Shown one piece after another: positions 9,129-18,181 of a stretch of DNA of 64,000 nt (its first letter is position 1; each line of letters begins with the position of its first letter). The notes beneath the pieces are model-generated. The model made no database searches. It had not been told where the DNA came from and was given only the letters and a program-made list of their open reading frames with translations. The position numbers and the translations under genes were made by a program. Location: positions 8,617,001 to 8,681,000 of the forward strand of contig NZ_CP130630.1 in the NCBI RefSeq assembly GCF_030551255.1, in the 5' to 3' direction. This stretch comes from Streptomyces sp. NL15-2K. Its GTDB lineage: Bacteria; Actinomycetota; Actinomycetes; Streptomycetales; Streptomycetaceae.

Positions 9129-10352
9129 CTACTGCCCGGCGAACTTCTCGCTCACCGAGTCGTACACGCCCTTGGCCGCCTCACCCAGTCGCGGACCCGC
9201 CAGCCAGCCCGTGCTCACCGGGCCGATCGAGGTGTTGGAGACCAGCGCCGGCTTGCCGTCCGAGCCCGTCGCCACCCATCCGCCGCCGGACGAACCGCCG
9301 GTCATCGTGCAGCCGACGCGGTACATCGTCGGGTCCGAGGCGCTGAGCGACAGCCGTCCCGGCTTGTCCTGGCACTGGTACAGCGTCTGGCCGTCGAACG
9401 GCGCCGCGGCCGGGTAGCCGGTCGCCGTGATGCTCTCCACCTGCGTCACGGCCGGGGCCTTGAAGTCCACCGGCAGCGCCGAACCGACCATCTCCTCCAG
9501 CGACTTGCCGCCGCTGCTCTCCTCCGGTGTCACATGGATGACGGCGAAGTCGTACGATGCTCCGTCACCGCCCGTCGCACCGCCCTGCTCGATCCACTGG
9601 TCCGAAGTCTGCGCCCAGTCGCCCCACCAGACGCCGTACGGAGCGACCTCTTCCTTGGCGGCGCCCGCCAACTGCGTCGCTGTCATTCCCTCGTTGTTGT
9701 ACGACGGCACGAACGCGATGTTGCGGTACCAACCGCCGTTCTTGCCGGCGTGCACACAGTGGCCCGCCGTCCACACGAGGTTGGACTTGCCGGGATGGGC
9801 CGGGTCCCGCACGACCGTCGCCGAGCAGACCATCGTCCCCTCGGGGGAGTCGAAGAAGACCTTGCCTGCTTCAGGGGCGTTGGCGTGATACGTAGGCGCA
9901 ACGGCTTTCGCGTCCACCGGCGCCGGCTCCGGGTCGGTCACCCCCTGGTCACCGGAGAGGTCGCTGTCGTCGACGGCGTTGTCCGGGTCCTCGGCGTCCC
10001 GCATCCGGTCCGGGTCCCACAGGCCCTCGATGATGGGGTTGATGTACTCGTCGGCCTCGCGCAGCCAGTCGTCCTTGTCCCAGTTCTTCCAGGCGCCGTT
10101 CTTCCACTTGTCGATGTCGATCCCGTGCTCTTTGAGCTTGTCCTTGATGTCGTCCGGGATCGTGATCTTGCCGTCGCCCTCGGACGCGGCGGAGGGGGTG
10201 ACCTCGCCGCCGGCCTCGGCACCGCCCGAGCCGCAGGCGGTGGCGGTGAGCGCGAGCGCCGAGGCAAGGGCGACGGCGGCCAGCACGGGGGAGGATCCGC
10301 GGCGCGCGTTCCTCCCCCGACGAGCGGTGAACGACGGCCGTATGGATCGCAT
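9129..10352 (-). CDS. Lipoprotein trypsin-like serine protease, paralogue 2
   Basis: The protein is 407 aa, colinear with its neighbour at 7780-8982. The lipoprotein signal MRSIRPSFTARRG...LTATACGS sets the start at 10352; GGGGGAG lies about 10 nt upstream. The open frame continues far upstream, but only as an overlap of the aminotransferase gene. The same acidic linker is present (GIDIDKWKNG), then His198 (AGHCVHAG), YDFAVIHV and GCTMTGGSSGGGW. The shared architecture and adjacency indicate tandem duplication; the linkers and loops have diverged, so the specificities may differ. This copy is probably the promoter-proximal gene of the pair. Confidence 0.88.
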   Translation of the reverse strand: MRSIRPSFTARRGRNARRGSSPVLAAVALASALALTATACGSGGAEAGGEVTPSAASEGDGKITIPDDIKDKLKEHGIDIDKWKNGAWKNWDKDDWLREADEYINPIIEGLWDPDRMRDAEDPDNAVDDSDLSGDQGVTDPEPAPVDAKAVAPTYHANAPEAGKVFFDSPEGTMVCSATVVRDPAHPGKSNLVWTAGHCVHAGKNGGWYRNIAFVPSYNNEGMTATQLAGAAKEEVAPYGVWWGDWAQTSDQWIEQGGATGGDGASYDFAVIHVTPEESSGGKSLEEMVGSALPVDFKAPAVTQVESITATGYPAAAPFDGQTLYQCQDKPGRLSLSASDPTMYRVGCTMTGGSSGGGWVATGSDGKPALVSNTSIGPVSTGWLAGPRLGEAAKGVYDSVSEKFAGQ

Positions 10353-10757
10353 GGTCTGACTCCCCCTGATGTGAACGAGCTGAGCGCTGTGCCGTGCCCC
10401 CACGCGCGGTCGGGCTGAACTGGCGCCGACTGCACGGCGCGTGGGAACGGCATCACACACTATGCGCTCGCTGTGGGAGACCACCGACGGAACGGCAACG
10501 GTTCCGTCACGACAAGGATCTTGAGGCAACCCGTAACCCGGTGAGTGGTCCGGGGTTGATAGCGGTGGGGGAGTGGTGCGCGCAGCGGTGGGGACTTGGC
10601 CTGCTGCCGGTAGTGGTCGGTCGGGTCCCCGGCGCCCAATTCCCCCGAGTTTTCGAGTGATCGCTCGCTGGCGTTCGTATGTCGGGTTGGGGAGCGCGTC
10701 GGGGGCGAGGGCGCGAGGGATTGCTTGCCCCTGGACAGGGAGAGGACGGCGAGACAC
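10353..10757. other. Divergent intergenic region, protease / siderophore operon
   Basis: These 405 bp hold the divergent promoters of the minus-strand protease and the plus-strand siderophore operon. I see no gene. I looked for a DmdR/IdeR iron box (TTAGGTTAGGCTAACCTAA type) and found no convincing match. Confidence 0.5.
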
Positions 10758-12455
10758 GTGACCGAGACTGGGTCTGGGGGAAGCTCCGAGTCGGCGGTGG
10801 TGCGCGAGTCCCTCAGGGCATCCGAAGCCGCAGGGACGCGTCCGGCGGGGGTGCCCCTGGAGGCGGGGACGCACCGGGCCGCCGCGACCGCACCGCCGCG
10901 CGAGCTGTCCGGTCCTGCGGAGGTGTCCGCCGGACGTGATTCCGCGGGGGCACGCTTCGTGCACGAGGGGATCCTGCGGCGTCAGTCGGCGCGCGAGTCG
11001 GCGGCACGCACCTACGCGCGCGCCCTTCCGATCGTGCCGGTGCGGGCGCGAGGGCTGACGATCGAGGGCGCGGACGGCCGCCGTTACCTGGACTGCCTCT
11101 CCGGCGCGGGGACCCTGGCCCTCGGCCACAACCACCCCGTGGTCCTGGAGGCGATCCGCAAGGTCCTTGATTCGGGCGCACCGCTGAACGTCCTCGACCT
11201 GGCGACCCCCGTCAAGGACGCCTTCATCACCGAACTGCTCCAGACCCTGCCGCCCGGACTGGCCGACCGCGCGCGGGTGCAGTTCTGCGGACCGGGGGGC
11301 ACGGACGCGGTGGAGGCCGCGTTCAAGCTCGTGCGCGCCGCGACCGGGCACACCGGCATGCTCGCCTTCACCGGCGCCCACCACGGGATGACCGACATAG
11401 CGCTCGAAGCGTCGGGCCTCGCCTGCGACATGCGGGTCATGCGCCTGCCCTATCCGCAGGACTACCGCTGCCCGTTCGGTGTCGGCGGCGCACGCGGTGC
11501 CGAACTCGCCGCCGGCTGGACCGAGTCCGTGCTCGACGGCCCCGAGTCGGGGTTCTCTCCGCCCGCCGGGATGATCCTCGAACCGGTCCAGGGCGAGGGC
11601 GGAGTGATCCCCGCCCCCGATGACTGGATGCGGCGCATGCGCGAGATCACGGCCGCCCGGTCCATCCCGCTGATCGCCGACGAGGTCCAGACGGGCGTCG
11701 GACGCACGGGTGCCTTCTGGGCGGTGGACCACAGCGGAGTCACCCCCGACGTGATGGTCCTGTCCAAGGCCATCGGGGGCAGCCTGCCCCTGGCCGTCGT
11801 GGTCTACCGCGACGACCTCGACATCGGGGAACCCGGCACCCACACAGGCACGTTCCGCGGCAACCAGCTCGCCATGGCCGCGGGCACCGCGACCCTGGCC
11901 CACGTCCGCGAAAACGGCCTCGCGGAACGAGCGGCGACTCTCGGCTCCCGCATGCTCACCCAACTGCGGGAACTTGCCCGGGAGTTCTCCGTCATCGGAG
12001 ACGTACGAGGCCGGGGCCTGATGATCGGCGTGGAGTTCGTGGACCCTGAGGGGGGTTCCGAGCCTGTTGAGGGCGGGGCGGGTGCCTTTGGCTCTGGGCC
12101 TGTCGATGTCGGCGCCGGAGCTTCGTGGAGCCTCGGCCCAGCTGAAGGCGTCGGGCGGCACGCGGCGGGACCGGGCCTCGCTCCCGGACCTCGGCCTCCA
12201 GCCCCCGAACTCGCGGCCGCCGTCCAGCGGGAGTGCCTGCGACGCGGCCTGATCGTCGAGCTCGGCGGCCGACATGCGAGCGTGGTGCGTCTGCTGCCGC
12301 CGCTGACGATCACCGACGAGCAGGCTGCCGCAGTGCTGGACCGACTGGCCGACGCGGTGAAGGCGGTGGCCCAGCGCCACGCACGCGGCGACCAGACGCA
12401 CCAGCAGCGCCACCGGACCAGCAGGCACGGTGCCCGCGCCGAGCGGGCGGGGTAG
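10758..12455 (+). CDS. Class-III PLP aminotransferase, probable diaminobutyrate transaminase of an NIS siderophore pathway
   Basis: This is a fold-type I, class-III aminotransferase of about 565 aa from GTG 10758; the exact start is uncertain. Core motifs are DCLSGAGTLALGHNHP, GPGGTDAVEAAFKL, ILEPVQGEGGV, IADEVQTGVGRTG and the PLP lysine in LSKAIGG. This pattern matches L-2,4-diaminobutyrate:2-oxoglutarate aminotransferases. About 75 N-terminal residues are low-complexity and poorly conserved. A Gly/Pro/Ala-rich insertion of about 50 aa (roughly residues 431-482) interrupts the C-terminal domain. It is the first gene of the operon with the NIS synthetase and acetyltransferase, which suggests it makes the diamine unit of the siderophore. 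Confidence 0.85.
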   Translation: MTETGSGGSSESAVVRESLRASEAAGTRPAGVPLEAGTHRAAATAPPRELSGPAEVSAGRDSAGARFVHEGILRRQSARESAARTYARALPIVPVRARGLTIEGADGRRYLDCLSGAGTLALGHNHPVVLEAIRKVLDSGAPLNVLDLATPVKDAFITELLQTLPPGLADRARVQFCGPGGTDAVEAAFKLVRAATGHTGMLAFTGAHHGMTDIALEASGLACDMRVMRLPYPQDYRCPFGVGGARGAELAAGWTESVLDGPESGFSPPAGMILEPVQGEGGVIPAPDDWMRRMREITAARSIPLIADEVQTGVGRTGAFWAVDHSGVTPDVMVLSKAIGGSLPLAVVVYRDDLDIGEPGTHTGTFRGNQLAMAAGTATLAHVRENGLAERAATLGSRMLTQLRELAREFSVIGDVRGRGLMIGVEFVDPEGGSEPVEGGAGAFGSGPVDVGAGASWSLGPAEGVGRHAAGPGLAPGPRPPAPELAAAVQRECLRRGLIVELGGRHASVVRLLPPLTITDEQAAAVLDRLADAVKAVAQRHARGDQTHQQRHRTSRHGARAERAG

Positions 12456-12669
12456 CCCAGCGGCCACGCCCCCGCGCGTTCCTCCGCCGAGGCCGACGCC
12501 GACACCGACGCCGTCCCTCCGCCCTTCACCGACCGACCTGTCCTTGAACACGACTCACCTCCAGCCGAACCGCTCGACTTCCTGAACACCCAGCCCCCAC
12601 ACGACTCGCTGCACTACGACGCCGCCCGCTCCGGCCGCACGAGCCAGAACCCCTCCGAGGAACAGCGCC

Positions 12670-14850
12670 TTGAACACCACCCCCGCACCCGACGGCCGCG
12701 CCCGCCCGGACGGCCGAGCTTCCTCCGGAGAGCAGACCTCCCGGCTCCCAACGCCCGCGCCAGCCACGACACACGCGGCCCGACAGGCCCCCGTGGAACG
12801 GGAGAACGACCGCGCGCAGGGAGGCGAGACCGAGACAGGACGCCGGGAACCCCCCACGCTGCGCACGGAAACCCCGGCGCAGCGAAGGTCCCCCGAAGCC
12901 GAGCGGCCGCACGGCGCCACCGCCGGCCTCCTGGAGCATCCCGACCCCCATACGGCGGCCGGGGCCGCGGCCGTGGAGAACCTGCTGCGCTGCTGGGCAC
13001 GCGAAGCCAACCTCCCAGCCCCCGACACCGACGTCCTCCGCATCCCCCTCCCCGCCAGCGGCACGGCCCTGCTCGCCCCGGTCCACTACTGGTCCCCGAC
13101 GGGCTGGCACCGCTTCGGCCTCCCGTACCTCGCCGACACCCCCGAGCAGGCCCCACCGATCGACGCCGTCACCCTCGCCGCCCTGCTCGCCAGGGAGACG
13201 CTCGGCACCGGCTCCGCGACCTCATCGACCGCCGGCGCCGCCTCTGGGACTGGCACTGCTGCCCTCTCCAGCACCGCCTTCGCCATCGACAGCGATGCCC
13301 CGGCGCCCGAGGCCGGGACTCATGTCCCCCCGACCGACACCCCCGCCCAGCAACCCAGTGCAGTCGCCCAGGTCGCCGACGGCGCCGACCTCGTCGCACG
13401 CGTGGCCGACTCGGTCCGGCGAACCGTCACTTTCATCAGCGACCGTCGGGCACGCCCTACGGACACACGCGACCTCTTCCTCGCCGCCGAACAGGCGCTC
13501 GTCCTGGGGCACCCTCTGCACCCGTCCCCGAAGAGCCGTGAGGGTCTCTCCGAGGCCGAAACGCAGCCGTACTCGCCCGAGTTGCGCGGCTCCTTCCCCC
13601 TGCACTGGATGGCCGTCGCCCCCTCCGTACTCGCCACCGACTCGGCCTGGACCGAACGCGGCCGCCCAGTCTCCGCAGCCCAACTCACCGCACGCCTCGC
13701 CGGCACCGCACTGCCGCTGCCCGACGGCCACACGGCCCTGCCGCTGCACCCGTGGCAACTGCGCGAGGTCCGGCATCGCCCCGAAGCCGCGGCCCTGCTC
13801 GACGCAGGACTGCTCCAGGACCTCGGCTCGCACGGTTCCCCGTGGCACCCCACCTCCTCCGTTCGTACCGTCCACCAATCCGGCGCTCCCGCCATGCTCA
13901 AGCTGTCACTGGGCCTGCGCATCACCAACTCCCGTCGTGAGAACCTCCGCAAGGAACTCCACCGCGGCATCGAGGTCCACCGGCTGCTGCGCAGCGGCCT
14001 GGCCAAGCAATGGCAGGCGGCCCACCCGGCGTTCGACATCGTCCGCGACCCTGCCTGGATCGCGGTCGACGGGCCGGACGGCAGCCCGGTGCCCGGACTC
14101 GACGTGATGATCCGGCACAACCCCTTCAGCCCCTCGGACGACGTCTCGTGCATCGCCGGACTCGTCTCGCCCCGACCACTCGCCAGACCAGGCGGCGTCG
14201 CGGGCGGTCGGGACGCTGACCGACGGCCCATGCGGTCCCGGCTGGCGGAGCTCGTCACACACCTCGTCGCCCGGACCGGCCGTCCCCGAGGAGCCGTGGC
14301 AGCGGAGTGGCTCCTGCGCTACCTCGAGCAGGTCGTCCGCCCGGTGCTGTGGCTGGACGCGGAGGCGGGAATCGCCCTGGAGGCTCACCAGCAGAACACC
14401 CTGCTCCGGCTGGATGGCGACGGCTGGCCCGCCGGCGGCCGCTACCGCGACAACCAGGGCTACTACTTCCGCGAGTCCCGGCGCGCGGAACTCGACGCCC
14501 GGCTGCCAGGCATCGGCGAGCACAGCGACACCTTCGTCTGCGACGAGGTCACCGACGAGCGCTTCGCGTACTACCTCGCCATCAACAACGTTCTCGGCCT
14601 CATCGGCGCTTTCGGCTCCCAGGGCCTGGCCGACGAACGGCTGTTGCTCGCCGCCTTCCGCCGCTTCCTCGACGACGTGGCCTCCGGCCCCGCGAGGCTG
14701 CGCACCACGCTGCCCGCCCGTCTGCTCGACTCTCCCGTCCTGCGGTGCAAGGCCAACCTGCTGACCCGCCTGCACGGCCTCGACGAACTCGTGGGCCCCG
14801 TGGACACCCAGTCCGTCTACGTCACCATCGCCAACCCCCTTCATCTCTGA
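12670..14850 (+). CDS. IucA/IucC-family NRPS-independent siderophore synthetase
   Basis: NIS synthetases adenylate a carboxylate such as citrate and condense it with an amine or alcohol. The protein is 726 aa if it starts at TTG 12670, the first start after an in-frame stop at 12583, with GAGG 9 nt upstream. About 100 Pro/Thr-rich residues precede the conserved region, so the true start could be further in. Family motifs are NLLRCWARE, ALPLHPWQLREV, KLSLGLRITNSRRENLRKEL, EAHQQNTLL and GGRYRDNQGYYF, ending with the ferric-reductase-like segment KANLLTRLHGLDEL. It lies between the aminotransferase and acetyltransferase genes. The siderophore product is unknown to me. Confidence 0.9.
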   Translation: MNTTPAPDGRARPDGRASSGEQTSRLPTPAPATTHAARQAPVERENDRAQGGETETGRREPPTLRTETPAQRRSPEAERPHGATAGLLEHPDPHTAAGAAAVENLLRCWAREANLPAPDTDVLRIPLPASGTALLAPVHYWSPTGWHRFGLPYLADTPEQAPPIDAVTLAALLARETLGTGSATSSTAGAASGTGTAALSSTAFAIDSDAPAPEAGTHVPPTDTPAQQPSAVAQVADGADLVARVADSVRRTVTFISDRRARPTDTRDLFLAAEQALVLGHPLHPSPKSREGLSEAETQPYSPELRGSFPLHWMAVAPSVLATDSAWTERGRPVSAAQLTARLAGTALPLPDGHTALPLHPWQLREVRHRPEAAALLDAGLLQDLGSHGSPWHPTSSVRTVHQSGAPAMLKLSLGLRITNSRRENLRKELHRGIEVHRLLRSGLAKQWQAAHPAFDIVRDPAWIAVDGPDGSPVPGLDVMIRHNPFSPSDDVSCIAGLVSPRPLARPGGVAGGRDADRRPMRSRLAELVTHLVARTGRPRGAVAAEWLLRYLEQVVRPVLWLDAEAGIALEAHQQNTLLRLDGDGWPAGGRYRDNQGYYFRESRRAELDARLPGIGEHSDTFVCDEVTDERFAYYLAINNVLGLIGAFGSQGLADERLLLAAFRRFLDDVASGPARLRTTLPARLLDSPVLRCKANLLTRLHGLDELVGPVDTQSVYVTIANPLHL

Positions 14851-14889
14851 GGACCATGCCCCACCCCACCTCCGGAGAGGAGCCTCGCC

Positions 14890-15714
14890 GTGCCTCCCGC
14901 CGACGCGAGTGCCAGCACAGGTACCGCCCCCGTCGCAGACATCGGTACAGCCCCGAGCCCCGGCACCGGTCAGAGCCGCACTGCCACCCGCCTCGGTTCG
15001 GACCAGGACAGCGAGAACACCCTGGACCTCCGCCTCCCCGACGAACTCCTCGCGCTCATCGAGAAGGAGCGGATCGACTCTCTCTCGGCAGGGGCCCGAG
15101 ACGGCGGCATGGCAGCGCACGCCTTCGGCCCCTCCCCGGCCGACGACCTGCTCGACCGCGTCGCCGACTGGGGGCCGACCGCCACCCCCGTGGGCGTGTT
15201 CCACCTCGTCCCCGTCCGCGGCGAGCGGGATCTACCGCTCGTCAATCGTTGGATGAACGACCCCGCCGTCGCAGCCTTCTGGGACCTGGCCGGACCCCGG
15301 TCCGTCACGGAGGACCACCTGCGGTCGCAACTCAGCGACGACGGACGCAGCGTTCCGTGCCTAGGGGTGCTGGGGGGCACGCCCATGAGCTATTGGGAGA
15401 TCTACCGGGCGGACCTCGATCCGCTGGCCCGCCGTTACCCCGCTCGACCGCACGACACCGGTATCCATCTCCTCATCGGAGATCTCGCCGACCGCGGGCG
15501 AGGGCTCGGCAGCGCTTTGCTGAGAGCCGTCGCCGATCTCGTGCTCGACAAGCGGTCTTCCTGTGCCCGCGTCGTCGCGGAACCCGACCTTCGCAACATC
15601 CCCTCCATCGCCGCCTTCCTGAGCGCCGGATTCCGCTTCTCCGCCGAGATCGACCTGCCCGCCAAGCGGGCCGCCCTCATGGTTCGGGACCGGCCCCTGC
15701 GCCCTCTGTTGTGA
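14890..15714 (+). CDS. GNAT acetyltransferase of the siderophore operon (IucB/RhbD-like)
   Basis: The protein is 274 aa, GTG 14890, with GGAGAGG 9-10 nt upstream. The N-terminal 110 residues are variable. The C-terminal domain is a siderophore-type acyl-CoA N-acyltransferase: FHLVPVRGERDLPLVNRWMN, a region around MSYWEIYRADLDPLARRY, GIHLLIGD and the acetyl-CoA loop RGRGLGSALL. Such enzymes acylate a hydroxylated or free amine before NIS condensation. It follows the NIS gene by 39 bp and is the last gene of the operon. No N-hydroxylase is nearby, so the acylated group may be a plain amine or the hydroxylase may be elsewhere. Confidence 0.85.
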   Translation: MPPADASASTGTAPVADIGTAPSPGTGQSRTATRLGSDQDSENTLDLRLPDELLALIEKERIDSLSAGARDGGMAAHAFGPSPADDLLDRVADWGPTATPVGVFHLVPVRGERDLPLVNRWMNDPAVAAFWDLAGPRSVTEDHLRSQLSDDGRSVPCLGVLGGTPMSYWEIYRADLDPLARRYPARPHDTGIHLLIGDLADRGRGLGSALLRAVADLVLDKRSSCARVVAEPDLRNIPSIAAFLSAGFRFSAEIDLPAKRAALMVRDRPLRPLL

Positions 15715-16046
15715 CGCCACGTCGCGGCGTCATCACTTTTGGTACACCGCTCGAGCCGATCCGGTTCCCGCTCGCCCCAAAAGTTTTTTCAAGCCGAGTC
15801 GGCCCGGCCGTGACCGAGCCCGACCACTGCCGAAACCGAGCCGGCGCCAGACACGACCGAGCCGGCATCGGCCGGAGCCGAAGCGATTCCGGCCCGCAAC
15901 CGAGCCGCCTCGAACCCGAACGCGCCCATCCAGCCCTCGACCGAACCCGTCCGACCCTCACCCGAGGAGCACCCGGTCTTGATCCAGCCCCTCGCCCCCG
16001 CCTTGATCGCCCGTTTGTCAGTGCCGGGTCGTAGGGTGGTCGCGCT
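15715..16046. other. Intergenic region before the DinG helicase
   Basis: These 332 bp contain a weak hairpin (TGACGCC...GGCGTCA, 15712-15733) just after the acetyltransferase stop, then a stretch rich in CGAGCC/CCGAGC words without a credible gene. The promoter of the downstream helicase gene must lie here, but I see no clear consensus. Confidence 0.5.
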
Positions 16047-18029
16047 ATGACGAAGCCCTCACTCCCCGAACTCCTGCATGCTGCCGTCACTGCCGTCGGC
16101 GGCACGGAGCGCCCTGGCCAGGTGACCATGGCCCAAGCCGTCGCGGACGCGATCGACGACGGCTCCCACCTGCTGGTCCAGGCCGGCACCGGCACCGGAA
16201 AGTCGCTCGGCTACCTGGTGCCCGCGCTCGCGCACGGGGAGCGCGTCGTCGTGGCGACCGCCACGCTCGCCCTCCAGCGCCAGCTCGTGGAGCGGGACCT
16301 GCCGCGCACGGTCGACGCGCTGCATCCGCTGCTGCGCCGCCGCCCGGAGTTCGCGATGCTCAAGGGCAGGTCGAACTACCTGTGCCTGCACCGCCTCAAT
16401 GAGGGCGTCCCGCAGGACGAGGAAGAGGGGCTCTTCGACCAGTTCGAGGCGGCCGCCCCCACCAGCAAACTGGGCCAGGACCTGCTGCGGTTGCGCGACT
16501 GGGCGGACGAGACCGAGACCGGCGACCGCGACAATCTCACGCCGGGCGTGTCCGACCGCGCCTGGGCCCAGGTGTCGGTCTCGTCGCGGGAGTGCCTGGG
16601 CGCCTCGAAGTGCGCTTATGGCGCCGAGTGCTTCGCCGAGATGTCCCGCGAGCGCGCCAAGCTCTCCGAGGTCGTGGTCACCAACCACGCACTGCTCGCC
16701 ATCGACGCCATCGAGGGAGCCCCCGTCCTCCCGCAGCACGAGGTGCTGATCGTCGACGAGGCGCACGAGCTGGTCTCCCGCGTGACCGGAGTCGCCACGG
16801 GCGAGCTCACCCCGGGCCAGGTCAATCGCGCGGTGCGCCGCGCCGCCAAGCTCGTCAACGAGAAGGCCGCCGACCAGCTCCAGACCGCCGCCGAGGGCTT
16901 CGAGCGGCTGATGGAACTGGCCCTGCCCGGCCGTCTCGAGGAGATCCCGGAGGACCTCGGCTACGCGCTCATGGCCCTGCGCGACGCCTGCCGTACGGTC
17001 ATCTCCGCCATCGGCGCGACCCGCGACAAGTCCGTCCAGGACGAGGACGCGGTCCGCAAGCAGGCGCTGGCCTCCGTGGAAAGCGTGCACGACGTGGCGG
17101 AGCGGATCACGAACGGCTCCGAGTGGGACGTCGTCTGGTACGAGCGGCACGACCGTTTCGGCGCCTCCCTGCGTGTCGCGCCCATGTCCGTCTCGGGCCT
17201 GCTGAGGGAGAAGCTCTTCGCGGACCGCTCGGTGGTCCTGACGTCCGCGACGCTGAAACTCGGCGGCGACTTCAACGGCGTCGGTGCCTCACTGGGCCTC
17301 GCCCCCGAAGGCACGGAGGGCGACGACGTTCCTCAGTGGAAGGGCATCGACGTCGGCTCGCCCTTCGACTACCGCAAGCAGGGCATCCTGTACGTCGCCA
17401 AGCACCTGTCGCGACCCGCGCGGGACGGCGACCGGGCCGACATGCTGGACGAACTCACCGAGCTGATCCAGGCGGCCGGCGGCCGCACCCTGGGCCTGTT
17501 CTCCTCGATGCGGGCCGCTCAGCTGGCCGCGGAGGAGCTGCGCTCCCGGATCCCCGAGTTCCCGATCCTGCTCCAGGGCGAGGAGACCCTCGGCGAACTG
17601 ATCAAGAACTTCGCGGCCGACCCCGGGACGTGCCTCTTCGGCACGCTGTCGCTCTGGCAGGGCGTCGACGTCCCCGGCCCGAGCTGTCAGCTGGTCGTCA
17701 TGGACAAGATCCCGTTCCCGCGGCCGGACGACCCGCTGATGAGCGCCCGCCAGAAGGCGGTGGAAGATGCCGGCGGCAACGGCTTCATGGCGGTGGCCGC
17801 CACACACGCGGCCCTGCTCATGGCCCAGGGCGCCGGCCGCCTCGTACGGGCTTCGGGAGACCGTGGTGTGGTCGCCGTACTGGACCAGCGACTCGCCACG
17901 GCCCGATACGGAAGCTATCTGAAGGCGTCACTGCCCGACTTCTGGTACACCACGGACCGTGACCAGGTTCGGAAGTCGCTGGCCGCGATCGATGCGGCGG
18001 CGAAGCAGTCAGAGCAGACAGAGGCGTGA
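16047..18029 (+). CDS. dinG: DinG/XPD-type ATP-dependent DNA helicase
   Basis: This is a superfamily 2, XPD-like 5'-3' helicase of 660 aa. Motif I is QAGTGTGKS (about residues 48-56) and motif II is VDEAHEL. Four cysteines between them (LCLHR, ECLGASKC, AEC) suit the [4Fe-4S] cluster of this group. C-terminal motifs are GLFSSMRAAQ, FGTLSLWQGVDVPG and QGAGRLVR. It probably acts in repair or R-loop and replication-fork processing. It is convergent with lexA through a perfect terminator. I saw no SOS box before it. Confidence 0.92.
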   Translation: MTKPSLPELLHAAVTAVGGTERPGQVTMAQAVADAIDDGSHLLVQAGTGTGKSLGYLVPALAHGERVVVATATLALQRQLVERDLPRTVDALHPLLRRRPEFAMLKGRSNYLCLHRLNEGVPQDEEEGLFDQFEAAAPTSKLGQDLLRLRDWADETETGDRDNLTPGVSDRAWAQVSVSSRECLGASKCAYGAECFAEMSRERAKLSEVVVTNHALLAIDAIEGAPVLPQHEVLIVDEAHELVSRVTGVATGELTPGQVNRAVRRAAKLVNEKAADQLQTAAEGFERLMELALPGRLEEIPEDLGYALMALRDACRTVISAIGATRDKSVQDEDAVRKQALASVESVHDVAERITNGSEWDVVWYERHDRFGASLRVAPMSVSGLLREKLFADRSVVLTSATLKLGGDFNGVGASLGLAPEGTEGDDVPQWKGIDVGSPFDYRKQGILYVAKHLSRPARDGDRADMLDELTELIQAAGGRTLGLFSSMRAAQLAAEELRSRIPEFPILLQGEETLGELIKNFAADPGTCLFGTLSLWQGVDVPGPSCQLVVMDKIPFPRPDDPLMSARQKAVEDAGGNGFMAVAATHAALLMAQGAGRLVRASGDRGVVAVLDQRLATARYGSYLKASLPDFWYTTDRDQVRKSLAAIDAAAKQSEQTEA

Positions 18030-18036
18030 AAAAGCG

Positions 18037-18068
18037 CGTTGCCCTGACCGGCACCGGTCAGGGCAACG
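18037..18068. terminator. Perfect bidirectional terminator between dinG and lexA
   Basis: A 15-bp perfect stem (18037-18051 with 18054-18068) has only a CA loop. It begins 8 bp after the dinG stop and lies between convergent genes. Confidence 0.88.
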
Positions 18069-18181
18069 TTCGCTTCAGGGACGCCTGATGGTGTCCCGTA
18101 CAGCACAGGACCCCGGAACCGGCGCAGGGGTTCCGGGGCCCGGTCAGGGGACGGGGCCGTCCGGCCCGCCCGCCGCAGCCG

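Noticed and set aside
10353..10757. Iron box for the siderophore operon
   Set aside because: No stretch approaches the 19-bp DmdR consensus; the best partial words match fewer than 12 positions.
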